NCBI RefSeq assembly: GCF_003675875.1
Contig: NZ_RCDI01000001.1
Location: forward strand, 1-64,000
Length of the DNA: 64,000 nt
Source of the DNA: Halostella limicola
GTDB taxonomy: Archaea; Halobacteriota; Halobacteria; Halobacteriales; Natronoarchaeaceae
Direction: 5' to 3'
Shown: piece by piece, positions 45,338 through 53,333 of the stretch
Layout of the letters: the number at the start of each line of letters is the position of its first letter
How positions within the stretch are numbered: the stretch's first letter is position 1
Translations under genes and position numbers: made by a program
Notes under the pieces: model-generated
What the model saw: the letters and a program-made list of their open reading frames with translations, nothing else
Database searches by the model: none
Told to the model about the DNA's origin: nothing

Positions 45338-45421
45338 TTACGCCGCGCCGGCCGCGCCGCCGACACTGTCCGCTCCCCGGAGCCGACGCCAGCGCCAAGC
45401 CGAGACGGGAGCGGAACGCAT
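45338..45421 (-). CDS. Putative Trp-containing leader peptide of trpS2
   Basis: This 27-codon ORF starts with ATG at 45421 and ends with TAA. Codons 9 and 11 are both TGG in the context AWRWRR; two Trp in 27 codons is a strong excess for such a rare residue. A CGCTTTTTTGCG TATA-like element is centred 26 nt upstream of the ATG, predicting a leaderless start. The Trp codons lie between two segments (45407-45415 and 45369-45377) that are perfect 9-nt complements. This matches the pheST leader design. It is not shown to be translated. Confidence 0.62.
   Translation of the reverse strand: MRSAPVSAWRWRRLRGADSVGGAAGAA
45369..45415 (-). repeat. 9-nt inverted repeat bracketing the Trp codons in the trpS2 leader
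   Basis: The minus strand reads TCCGCTCCC at codons 3-5 (45407-45415) and GGGAGCGGA at codons 15-18 (45369-45377), with both TGG codons (45395-45397, 45389-45391) in the loop. An 11-bp direct repeat GCGCCGGCCGC (45315-45325 and 45345-45355) flanks the leader stop and offers GC-rich alternative pairings. Confidence 0.65.
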
Positions 45422-45445
45422 CGCGTTAGCGTAGTCGATGCCCGC

Positions 45446-45451
45446 AAAAAA
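45446..45451 (-). promoter_or_regulatory. trpS2 promoter T-tract/TATA
   Basis: On the minus strand a run of six T in CGCTTTTTTGCG lies between the rio1 stop and the leader ORF. Its centre is 26 nt from the leader ATG. It could also act as the rio1 terminator. Confidence 0.6.
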
Positions 45452-45465
45452 GCGTTTCGAGGTCC

Positions 45466-46326
45466 TTAGTTCCCGCGGGGGTCCGCGTTCTTCCGGACGT
45501 ACGCGAGCAGGTCCTCGCCGGAGACGTCGAGGCCCTGCCGGGCGAAGAAGTTCGCGACGTTCTCGCAGTCGCGTTCGAGGAAGTCCTCGGCGTTCGGGTG
45601 GTGGATAGTGACGGCCTGCCCGACGTCGATGACGACGAGGTGGCCGTCGTAGACGACGACGTTGTACTCCGAGAGGTCGCCGTGGACGAGGCCGGCGTCG
45701 TAGAGGCGGCGGACGTACTCCCGGAGCACCTCGTACGCCGTCTGGGGGTTCTCGACGTGGACCTCGCCGAGGCGCTTCGCGCGCTCGCCGTCGTGGCCGA
45801 GAAACTCCATCACGAGGGCGTTGCGCTCGACGGCGATGGGGTCGGGGACGCGGACGCCGGCCTTCTGGGCGCGCTTGAGGTTGGCGAACTCCTTTTTCGT
45901 CCACGCGAGCACGACCCGCTTCTTGTCGCCGCCGAGGTCGTCGATGCGGGGGTCGCCGACGAGGTAGTCCCGCATGTCCCGGAAGTCGCTGGCGTTGATC
46001 CGGTACACCTTGATCGCGACCTCGCCGCCGCTGCCCAGCGCGGCGTAGACGTTCGCCTCCTTGCCGGTGGAGACGGGGCCGCCGAGTGCGTCCACGTAGC
46101 CGTCCTGCACGAGCTTGTAGAGGGCGGCGAAGGTCGCGTCGTCGAACACCGACGCCTCGACCTTGAAGCGCTCGCTGTTTTTGATCTTCTTGCGGAACTC
46201 GTCGAACTCGCGGTCGCGCTCGCGGGCGATCTCGTCGGCCTCCGTGTCGGAGACGTCGAGTTCCTCCCACTCGTCGCCCGGCGCGTCGGCGTTGTCCTGG
46301 TCGACCAGTTCGAACTCGCCGGTCAT
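45466..46326 (-). CDS. rio1: RIO1-type serine/threonine kinase
   Basis: This 286-residue atypical kinase is involved in small ribosomal subunit maturation. The nucleotide-binding part is GGPVSTGKEANVYAALGSGGEVAIKVYRI, the catalytic loop is LVHGDLSEYNVVVYDG, and the metal-binding Asp is in VVIDVGQAV. The N-terminal 35 residues are acidic. It is the second gene of an eif1A-rio1 pair 67 nt apart on the minus strand. Confidence 0.95.
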   Translation of the reverse strand: MTGEFELVDQDNADAPGDEWEELDVSDTEADEIARERDREFDEFRKKIKNSERFKVEASVFDDATFAALYKLVQDGYVDALGGPVSTGKEANVYAALGSGGEVAIKVYRINASDFRDMRDYLVGDPRIDDLGGDKKRVVLAWTKKEFANLKRAQKAGVRVPDPIAVERNALVMEFLGHDGERAKRLGEVHVENPQTAYEVLREYVRRLYDAGLVHGDLSEYNVVVYDGHLVVIDVGQAVTIHHPNAEDFLERDCENVANFFARQGLDVSGEDLLAYVRKNADPRGN

Positions 46327-46393
46327 CGTGGCACCGCCGTCGCCGGATCGCCCGCTGGTCGGTTATGGGGGCGCGGCGTCGACATAGTGAAAA

Positions 46394-46678
46394 TTACTGG
46401 ATGTGGCCTTCTTCCCGGAGCTGGTCGGCTTCCTGCTTCTCGTAGCGCCAGGTGATGTCGGCCTTCTCGTCCTGCCAGTCCCACGGCTCGACGAGCACGA
46501 CGTCGTCCTCGCGGATCCAGATCCGCTTTTGCATCTTGCCCGGGATCCGGGCCGTTCGCTCCGTCCCGTCCGCGCAGCGGACCTTGACGCGGTTCGCGCC
46601 GAGCATGTTGGTTACTGTCGCGAACACCTCGTCGTCGTCTGGCATGCGGAGGTCTTTGCGTCCCTCGTTGTCGCTCAT
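46394..46678 (-). CDS. eif1A: Translation initiation factor aIF-1A
   Basis: This 94-residue OB-fold factor contains [25 protein letters not shown], then [29 protein letters not shown], the signature of archaeal eIF1A. It helps place initiator tRNA on the small subunit. It precedes rio1 on the same strand. A TATA box GTTTAAAAGC lies about 28-30 nt upstream, back to back with the promoter of the small membrane protein gene. Confidence 0.97.
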   Translation of the reverse strand: MSDNEGRKDLRMPDDDEVFATVTNMLGANRVKVRCADGTERTARIPGKMQKRIWIREDDVVLVEPWDWQDEKADITWRYEKQEADQLREEGHIQ

Positions 46679-46770
46679 AGGCGTTACAAGGCGCGGGAGG
46701 CTTTTAAACCCGCTGGACCTCCCGGAGAAATATCGCCGTCTTTTAAGTCCCGACCGCCGTCAGGGTGGCT

Positions 46771-46959
46771 ATGCTCGAGAAACTCGGCGCGATCGGCGTC
46801 CTCGGTATCGTCGTCATCCTCGGCGGCCTCGGCCTCATCGCGTGGGCTGACCCCGTCGTCGCCGCGGGGATGGCGCTGGTGCTTTTCGGCTTCGGCCTCA
46901 CGGTGAAAGCGCTCGTCAGCAACCTGCTCTCGTCGTTCGGCATGGGCGGGATGATGTAG
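46771..46959 (+). CDS. Small two-helix membrane protein (DUF7470-like)
   Basis: This 62-residue protein has two hydrophobic helices (IGVLGIVVILGGLGLIAWA, GMALVLFGFGLTVKALVSNLL) and ends in the Gly/Met tail FGMGGMM. Similar small proteins are common in haloarchaea. The function is unknown. The TATA box TTTTAAGTCC at 46741 predicts a start at the ATG 46771. Confidence 0.7.
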   Translation: MLEKLGAIGVLGIVVILGGLGLIAWADPVVAAGMALVLFGFGLTVKALVSNLLSSFGMGGMM

Positions 46960-47040
46960 GACGGCCGGAACGAGCACCTGAAGGCTCCTTTTCCTCGCCA
47001 GCGGCGAACGCTTTTGATCGCCTCCGTCGAACCCGGTCGC

Positions 47041-47526
47041 ATGGAGAAGGTCTCGATCGACGACGTGGAGCCGAGCACGTTCGACCCGGAGAACCGGACG
47101 CACGACCGCCGCGGCCTGACCGAACCGCTGAACGCGTCGAACGTCGCCGTCGCGCGGTACGTCCTCGAACCCGGCGAGCGGTTCAGCGGCGCGCTCCACG
47201 CCCACGCGGACCAGGAGGAGATATTCCTCGTCGTCGAGGGGGAGGCGACGTTCCGGACGAGAGACGGCAAGGTCACGGTGGGCGAGAGCGAGGCGGTCCG
47301 GTTCGCCCCCGGCGAGTTCCAGACCGGCGGCAACGAGGGCGACGACCCGGTCGTCGCGTTCGCGCTCGGCGCGCCGAAGGAGACCGAAGACGTGCGGATC
47401 GCCCGGATCCCGGGCGTCGGCGACGTCGCCTGCCCGGACTGCGGGCACGACGAGATGCGCATCCCGGACGAGGAGGGCGACCCGCTCGTCTGTCCGGAGT
47501 GCGGCGGGGAGTTAGCGGTCGAGTGA
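47041..47526 (+). CDS. Cupin protein with C-terminal zinc ribbon
   Basis: This 161-residue protein has a cupin-2 fold: HAHADQEEIFLVVEGEATFRTRDGK and the second motif region FAPGEFQTGGNEG, with His and Glu as likely metal ligands. The C-terminal 40 residues form a zinc ribbon CPDCGHDEM...CPECGG. It may be an enzyme or a metabolite-binding protein. The TATA CGCTTTTGATC 26 nt upstream fits a leaderless start at 47041. It is convergent with tyrS, with 5 nt between the stops. Confidence 0.85.
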   Translation: MEKVSIDDVEPSTFDPENRTHDRRGLTEPLNASNVAVARYVLEPGERFSGALHAHADQEEIFLVVEGEATFRTRDGKVTVGESEAVRFAPGEFQTGGNEGDDPVVAFALGAPKETEDVRIARIPGVGDVACPDCGHDEMRIPDEEGDPLVCPECGGELAVE

Positions 47527-47531
47527 CGGCG

Positions 47532-48518
47532 TCAGGACCGCAGTTTGTCGCGGCCCGGCTCGATCAGGCGGTCGAGGTAGTCTGCCAGCGCCGACTTCGC
47601 GTCCGCCGGGTGGAGTTCGCCGCTCTCCAGGTCGTCCGCGAGCGTCTCGTAGTCTTCGTACTCCAGATCGCCGCCGTACTCGTCGGGGCGCTCCACGACG
47701 ACCTCCTCGAAGCGCGGGAACACGTGGTACTCGAAGATCTGGAGGACGGGGTTCTCGCGCTCGTTGCCCTCGTCGTCGGGCTCCGGGTCGCGCGTCGGGG
47801 GGCAGTACGCCGAGTTGACCTTCTCCTCCAGGTCCTCGGCGGAGTCCTCCATCGAGATGGTGACGCCCTCGCTGCTCGACATCTTCCCCTCGCCCGTCGT
47901 CAGGTCGGCGAGGATGGGCGTGTGGAGGCTCGTCGGCGAGTCGTAGCCCAGTTCCGGGAGGTTCTCCCGCGCGAGCATGTGGACCTTCCGCTGGTCCAGC
48001 CCGCCGACCGCGAGGTCGACGTCGAGGTACTCGATGTCCAGCGCCTGCATTAGCGGGTAGACGACGTGGCTCACCTTCGCCGTCTCGCCGCTCTGGATCT
48101 CGGCCATCGCGCGCTGGGCGCGGTTCAGCGTCGTCTCCACCTGCAGGGCGTGGAGGTCCAGTTCGTAGTCCTCGTCCGTCTGGTACGAGGAGCCGTAGAC
48201 GAAGTCCGTCCGGTCCTCGTCGAGGCCGTACGCGATGAACTGCTCCTGCATCCTCTCGGCCGTCTCGCGGATCTCCTCGAACGTGCCCTTGTCGTTGAGG
48301 TAGGCGTGCACGTCCGCGAGCAGGACGGTGACCTCGAAGCCCGCCTCCTGCAGGTCGATGAGCTTGTTCGCGGTCAGCATGTGACCGATGTGGAGGACGC
48401 CGGAGGGCTCGTAGCCGACGTACGCCCGCTTGCCCTCGGGGTCCTCGGCCATCGCCTCCACCTCGTCCTCCGTGACCACCTCGGCCGCGTTCCGGGTGAT
48501 CAGGTCGTACGTGTCCAT
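47532..48518 (-). CDS. tyrS: Tyrosyl-tRNA synthetase
   Basis: This 328-residue class I synthetase of archaeal TyrRS type has the HIGH motif in GYEPSGVLHIGHMLTANKLIDLQ and the KMSKS-type motif in EGKMSSSEGVTIS. Tyr-site residues lie in GSSYQTDEDYELDL. ATG 48518 (MDTYDLITRN) is preferred because the TATA-like TCTAAACCC lies 26 nt upstream. In contrast to pheST and trpS2 it has no leader ORF. Confidence 0.95.
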   Translation of the reverse strand: MDTYDLITRNAAEVVTEDEVEAMAEDPEGKRAYVGYEPSGVLHIGHMLTANKLIDLQEAGFEVTVLLADVHAYLNDKGTFEEIRETAERMQEQFIAYGLDEDRTDFVYGSSYQTDEDYELDLHALQVETTLNRAQRAMAEIQSGETAKVSHVVYPLMQALDIEYLDVDLAVGGLDQRKVHMLARENLPELGYDSPTSLHTPILADLTTGEGKMSSSEGVTISMEDSAEDLEEKVNSAYCPPTRDPEPDDEGNERENPVLQIFEYHVFPRFEEVVVERPDEYGGDLEYEDYETLADDLESGELHPADAKSALADYLDRLIEPGRDKLRS

Positions 48519-48582
48519 ACCGCCACGGAGTCGGAGCGAGGGTTTAGAGCCTACGGTGTTCACCCGAGCGGGAAGAAGGTCG

Positions 48583-50562
48583 CTAGTCGGACTCGCCGCG
48601 GTCCGCCCGGTGCTCGCTGATGAGGCGGTCGAGCTCCTCGGCCTTGCGCTCCTTGCGCCGCTCCTCCGCGCGGTCCTCCCAGTCGTCGATGACGGCCTCG
48701 ACCTCGTTCTCGCGTGCGACCGCGAGCTCGTCGACCTCCTGCATGGTCACGTCGTCGGCCGGGCCGACCGGGATCTCGTGCTCGAACAGGATCTCGTCGG
48801 CGACGTCGGAGAGGTCGCCGCCGCTCTTGAGGACGACGCGGGGGTTCACCTCGGCGAGCTTCTCGGCAGTGCTCCGGCCCGCGCCGCTGGCGTCGCGCAG
48901 GTAGACCACGTCGTCCTCGGCGAGGCCGTACGCCTCGTCGGCGGCTTCGAGCGCGCCCTTGGTGAACTTCTCGACGGGCTTGACCGGGACGAGGTTCTTC
49001 TTCTCGGCGGCCACGTCGGAGAAGTTCGAGTGGTCGAGCTTCCACAGCTCCTTGAGCCGGTCGAGCTTCCCCTGAAGCTCCTCGTTGCGCTGGCGCTCTG
49101 TTTCGAGTTCGCGTTCGAGGCGCTCGGTCTCGCGTTCGAGGCGAGTCACCTCGCGGTCCTTGCGGACCTCGCGGCGTTCCTCGCTCCGGGCGGCGTCGAG
49201 TTTCCCCTCCAGTTCGTCGATGCGGGCGTCTTTCTCCTCGACGGTGTCGTTCAGGTCCTCGACGTGGTCCTGGAGGCGTTCGACCTGCCGTTCGAGGTCG
49301 CGGATGCGCTTCTCGTCGTCGGTGAGCTCGCGCGGGGTGTGCTCGGTGGTCTCCTCCTCGTCCTCGTCGGTCTCGGTGAGGTCGTCGATGACGGTCTCGA
49401 CGGACTCCTCGCCGGCGAGGACGCGGGCGGTGATCTCGCCGCGGTCCATCCGCGGCGGCACCTTCCGGGCGATGCGCTCGAACTGGTCCCGATGGTCGTC
49501 GAACGCGAACAGCGCCGCGGCGACCGCGTCGCGCTCGTGGTCGTTGTCGTAGCCGACCTCGCGGGTGCGGTGTTGCTTCTCGTCGACCGGGAGGTCGGAG
49601 ACGGGCGCCCACGCCGCGGCGTCGAAGCTCCGGCGGATCTTCTCGACGGTCTCGGGCATCGGCGTCACGTCCGCGGCGACGAGGATCGGCCGGCCGCGCT
49701 CGACGATCCACTCGATCACCTCGGCGGTGTCGGCCGTCCGGGTCGACAGCACGTCGAGGACGTTGCCGTCGAGGTCGACGACGCCGACGGCGGTGGTCGT
49801 GCCGGGGTCGATGCCGACGAGGACGTGGTCGCGGCGCTTGGCGAGCGGGCGGAACTCGATGCCGTCGCGGCGCACGCGCTCGATCTCGGTCCGGGTGTCG
49901 CCGTTGCGGCCGCGCGAGACGGGGATGTCCTGAGGTCGGGCCTTCACGCGGAAGACGGCGTTCGAGTACCCGCCGTACTTCTCCGTGACGTCCATCTCGT
50001 ACTCCAGGCCCGCGTCGTCGAGTTCGGACTCGACCTCGCGGGCGCGACTGCGGACCGCGCCGTGGATCCGGCGGGTGTAGCGGTCCTGGCTCCATCCGCC
50101 CTTGCCGGTCGAGCGGCCGCGGGACACCTTCACCTCGGTCGTGTCCGTGAACGCGGACACCTCCTGCCCGACGTTGCGGGCGGCGAGGCGGGCCGCGGCC
50201 TCCGCCTCTTTCATCGGGTCCTTCCCGTACGGGACGCCGTGCCGGCTGGCGACCCGGGAGAGCGGCTCCGGCTGCTCCGCGCCAGTGACCTGAACGAGCC
50301 GCGTGCCGTCCGGGAGCGCTCCCAGGAAATGCACGAGCGCGTCCTTGTCCTCTGCGAGTTCGTACATGTTGTCGGTCGCGACGATGTCGGGCTCCTCGCT
50401 CTCGATGAGGCGACGGAGCTTCCGGTAGGTCACCACGTCGCGGTCGATCGAGTCGCCGTCGAAGACGACCAGCGCGTAGGAGGGAGCGTCGCCGCGGACG
50501 TCGCCGCTCTGCACGTCGACGCCGAATACGACCGTGTCCAGAGCACTCGTGCGGGTACTCAC
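48583..50562 (-). CDS. DUF460 protein: RNase H-like domain with coiled coil
   Basis: This 659-residue archaeal protein is of the DUF460 family. Residues about 245-350 contain a RNase H-like core beginning VLVGIDPGTTTAVGVVDLDG. A long charged coiled coil runs from about 410 to 505 (LERQVERLQDHVEDLNDTVEEK). The C-terminal region (DRLKELWKLDHSN onward) is a second globular domain. It may act as a nuclease or RNA-binding factor; the activity is unverified. GTG 50562 lies about 26 nt after TATA CTTTATAGT. Confidence 0.85.
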   Translation of the reverse strand: MSTRTSALDTVVFGVDVQSGDVRGDAPSYALVVFDGDSIDRDVVTYRKLRRLIESEEPDIVATDNMYELAEDKDALVHFLGALPDGTRLVQVTGAEQPEPLSRVASRHGVPYGKDPMKEAEAAARLAARNVGQEVSAFTDTTEVKVSRGRSTGKGGWSQDRYTRRIHGAVRSRAREVESELDDAGLEYEMDVTEKYGGYSNAVFRVKARPQDIPVSRGRNGDTRTEIERVRRDGIEFRPLAKRRDHVLVGIDPGTTTAVGVVDLDGNVLDVLSTRTADTAEVIEWIVERGRPILVAADVTPMPETVEKIRRSFDAAAWAPVSDLPVDEKQHRTREVGYDNDHERDAVAAALFAFDDHRDQFERIARKVPPRMDRGEITARVLAGEESVETVIDDLTETDEDEEETTEHTPRELTDDEKRIRDLERQVERLQDHVEDLNDTVEEKDARIDELEGKLDAARSEERREVRKDREVTRLERETERLERELETERQRNEELQGKLDRLKELWKLDHSNFSDVAAEKKNLVPVKPVEKFTKGALEAADEAYGLAEDDVVYLRDASGAGRSTAEKLAEVNPRVVLKSGGDLSDVADEILFEHEIPVGPADDVTMQEVDELAVARENEVEAVIDDWEDRAEERRKERKAEELDRLISEHRADRGESD

Positions 50563-50606
50563 ACCGCCGGGTAGGGGAGGGACGACTATAAAGAACCGGG
50601 CGGCGG

Positions 50607-51536
50607 CTACTCCCCGCCGGGGTAAGGGATCTCGACGGTCCGGCCGTCGTCCGGGACGAACGCCTCGCCGTCGAAGGCATCCCGGGCCTGCGCCTCGTGG
50701 TCGGAGACGTCGTTGGCGTACCGCGTGGAGATGTGGGTCATCGCGAGGCGTTTCGCGTTCGCCCGCGAGGCGATCTCGCCGGCCTGTCTGGCGGTCGAGT
50801 GGCCGGTCTGGCCGGCGCGCTCGGCGCGGTCCTCGGCGAACGTCGCCTCGTGGATCAGCAGGTCGGCGTCTTCGGCGACCTCGACGGTCGTCGCGGTCGG
50901 CCGGGTGTCGCCCGTGTAGACCACCTTGCGGCCTGGGCGGGGGTCACCGACGACCTGCTCCGGGCGCACGACAGTCCCGTCATCCAGTTCGACGGGGTCG
51001 CCGTCGTGCAGTCGCGAGAACTTCGGCCCGACGGGGACGCCGAGTTCCTCGGCCTTCTCGCGGTCGAACCGGCCCTTGCGGTCGTCCTCGACGAGCGCGT
51101 ATCCGAGCGCCGTCGTGCGGTGGTCCACCTCGAAGGCGCGCACCTCGTAGTCGGACTGGGAGAGCGCGACGTCGCCGTCGCCGACCTCGTTGATCCGGAC
51201 CCGAAACGACGGACGAGTGTTGGCCGCGTAGAGCAGGTCCTTCACCCCGGAGCGCGTCCCCTTCGGCACGTGGATGGCGAGCGGGTCCTCCCGGTCGTTG
51301 AAGTCGAGGGTCTGGATCAGGCCGGGAAGTCCCAGCACGTGGTCGCCGTGGAGGTGCGTGATGAAGAGATGAGAGATGGCAAAGCCCGTCCCGAAACGCA
51401 TCATCTGGCGCTGGGTCCCCTCGGCGACGTCGAACAGCAGCCGGTCCCCCTCCCGGTTGACCATCAGGCTGCTGGGGTTGCGCTCCGTCGTCGGCACTGC
51501 CCCGCTGGTCCCGAGAAAGGTAACGCGCATCGTCAT
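50607..51536 (-). CDS. rnz: Ribonuclease Z
   Basis: This 309-residue metallo-beta-lactamase enzyme trims the 3' end of tRNA precursors. The metal site HLHGDH is at residues 61-66 (THLHGDHVLGLPG). The later signature blocks VYTGDTRP, HEATFAEDRAERAGQTGHSTARQAGE and MTHISTRY match short-form RNase Z. The N-terminus MTMRVTFLGTSGAVPT is typical; a second ATG at 51530 is equally possible. Confidence 0.96.
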   Translation of the reverse strand: MTMRVTFLGTSGAVPTTERNPSSLMVNREGDRLLFDVAEGTQRQMMRFGTGFAISHLFITHLHGDHVLGLPGLIQTLDFNDREDPLAIHVPKGTRSGVKDLLYAANTRPSFRVRINEVGDGDVALSQSDYEVRAFEVDHRTTALGYALVEDDRKGRFDREKAEELGVPVGPKFSRLHDGDPVELDDGTVVRPEQVVGDPRPGRKVVYTGDTRPTATTVEVAEDADLLIHEATFAEDRAERAGQTGHSTARQAGEIASRANAKRLAMTHISTRYANDVSDHEAQARDAFDGEAFVPDDGRTVEIPYPGGE

Positions 51537-51682
51537 TGGCGTACCCTCGGCTCCGCTCCTGTAAACTCGTTCGGAATTCGGTCGGCGGAGGCGGGCGATC
51601 GACGAGTCCGCGCCGACGCGCGGGCGATCCCAACGGCCCGGAACCGACCGATTCTTACCCCTGACGGGACTACCGGGTGGTG

Positions 51683-52681
51683 ATGGACGCGCCGCTGTGG
51701 ACCGACACCTACGCCCCCGACCTCGCCGACCTGCCGCAGGACGACGTGCGCGAGTACCTGCAGAAGGCGGTCGACGAGCCGCTGAACCTCGTCGTCCACG
51801 GGCCGAAGGGCAGCGGCAAGACCGCCGCCGTGCGGGCGCTCGCCCGCGAGGTCCACGACGACCCCGACAACGACCTCGTCGAGATCAACGTCGCGGACTT
51901 CTTCGACCGGACGAAAAAGGAGATCAAGAACGACCCGCGCTTCGCCTCGTTCCTCGACGGCCGGAGCGGCATGGCGAAGCGGGACATGATCAACCACGTC
52001 CTCAAGGAGTCCGCGAGCTACGCCCCCGTCTCCGGGACGTACAAGACGGTCGCCCTCGACAACGCCGAGGGCATCCGCGTCGACTTCCAGCAGGCGCTTC
52101 GCCGCGTGATGGAGCGCCACCACAAGACGACGCAGTTCGTCATCACGACCCGGCAGCCGACCAAGCTCATCCCGCCGATCCGGTCGCGCTGCTTCCCCGT
52201 CCCGATGCGCGCGCCGACCGACGACGAGGTCGTCGCCGTCCTCGAAGGCATCGTCGAGAGCGAGGGCGTCGACTACGACGCCGACGGACTGGAGTACGTC
52301 GCCGGCTACGCCGACGGCGACCTCCGGCGCGCGATCCTCGCCGCCCAGACCACCAGCGAGGCCGAGGGCGAGGTCACGATGAACGCCGCCTACGAGACGC
52401 TCGGCGAGGTCGGCGCGGACGACCGGGTGAAGGAGATGCTGGACGACGCCGAAGCCGGTGAGTTCACCGACGCCCGGAGCACGCTGGACGACCTGCTCGT
52501 CGACGAGGGGTTCAGCGGCGAGGAGGTGCTCGACGACGTCCTCCGAGTCGCCCGCTCGCGCTACGGCGGCGACCGCCTCGCCGAGCTCCACCGCCTCGCC
52601 GGCGAGATCGATATGGATCTGGCCGAGGGGACGAACGACAGGCTGCACATCTCGCACTTGCTCGCGGAGATAGGGCGGTAA
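51683..52681 (+). CDS. rfcC: Replication factor C small subunit (second, altered Walker B)
   Basis: This 332-residue AAA+ clamp-loader subunit has the Walker A motif GPKGSGKTAA (residues 40-49). Walker B, normally DEAD, reads DNAE (residues 126-129). The RFC-box SRC is present (S168-C170, RSRCFPV). The LVEINVADFFDRTKKEI insertion is not seen in typical RfcS. Haloarchaea keep such a divergent small subunit beside a normal one; its ATPase activity may be reduced. ATG 51683 is chosen; a TATA-like ATTCTTACCC is 26 nt upstream. Confidence 0.87.
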   Translation: MDAPLWTDTYAPDLADLPQDDVREYLQKAVDEPLNLVVHGPKGSGKTAAVRALAREVHDDPDNDLVEINVADFFDRTKKEIKNDPRFASFLDGRSGMAKRDMINHVLKESASYAPVSGTYKTVALDNAEGIRVDFQQALRRVMERHHKTTQFVITTRQPTKLIPPIRSRCFPVPMRAPTDDEVVAVLEGIVESEGVDYDADGLEYVAGYADGDLRRAILAAQTTSEAEGEVTMNAAYETLGEVGADDRVKEMLDDAEAGEFTDARSTLDDLLVDEGFSGEEVLDDVLRVARSRYGGDRLAELHRLAGEIDMDLAEGTNDRLHISHLLAEIGR

Positions 52682-52869
52682 GCGGTCATCGGTTGGTCAT
52701 CGGGCGGTCTACACCTTTTTGTACCAGACCACGGCCAGACGCCCCGTGACCTGATGCAGTGCCGCGGGGCGGCCGAGGCGGGTGCGCGACGACCCCTCCC
52801 GCGACTCGCGACGTCGCCTGTTCGTTTCACCGCCACCACACTTATCAGAAACATCTGCGAAGGCGAACT

Positions 52870-52929
52870 ATGCCGAAAGCAGGCCGCCAGTACCCCCGTC
52901 GGCTGTCACGCCCGAGAGGCAGCGAATGA
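52870..52929 (+). CDS. Possible 19-codon leader ORF overlapping the next start
   Basis: ATG at 52870 lies about 28 nt after a TATA-like ACACTTATCAGAA and reads MPKAGRQYPRRLSRPRGSE. It ends with TGA that overlaps the ATG of the following gene (ATGA at 52926-52929). Its codons are Arg/Pro-rich. It could be a translational coupling leader or a chance open frame. Confidence 0.3.
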   Translation: MPKAGRQYPRRLSRPRGSE

Positions 52930-53333
52930 CGGACGGTATCGCCACGACCGGGTCGGATGACGTATCGCTCCCCGACCGACTGGAACGGGTCGGAGTCGTC
53001 GTCGGGGCGACGCTCCTGCTCTCACTGCCGATGGGAGTCGTCGGATCCCATCTCCTCGCCGCCGGACAGCCAGCCTGGGTGGCGGGACCTCTGGTGTTCG
53101 CGCCCGGACTCGCCGTCGGTATTCTCGCCGCGACGGACCGAATTCCGGTCCCGTACGGTCAGATATGGTCGTTCTCGCTGGTGAGCTGGTTCGCGACGCT
53201 GGTACTGCTCAGCGTCGCGGGCTCGAACCAGCTGACGGCCGACCGCGACGTCGTTCTCGCGTCCTGGCTCGCCGGACTCCTCGTCGGCGTCGCCGTCGCC
53301 GGTCGCCGCGAACTGCGCGACCGCCTACTCTAA
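52926..53333 (+). CDS. Membrane protein of unknown function
   Basis: This 135-residue protein has four hydrophobic segments (VGVVVGATLLLSLPMGVV, WVAGPLVFAPGLAVGILA, WSFSLVSWFATLVLLSV, ASWLAGLLVGVAVAG) and a short charged N-terminus. I do not recognise the family. It overlaps the convergent tRNA methylase by 9 nt. The T-run CTTTTTG around 52713-52719 upstream is a possible rfcC terminator. Confidence 0.75.
   Translation: MTDGIATTGSDDVSLPDRLERVGVVVGATLLLSLPMGVVGSHLLAAGQPAWVAGPLVFAPGLAVGILAATDRIPVPYGQIWSFSLVSWFATLVLLSVAGSNQLTADRDVVLASWLAGLLVGVAVAGRRELRDRLL

Noticed and set aside
47532-48563. Longer tyrS start at GTG 48563
   Set aside because: The TATA-like element lies inside it, 26 nt before ATG 48518, where the family N-terminus begins.
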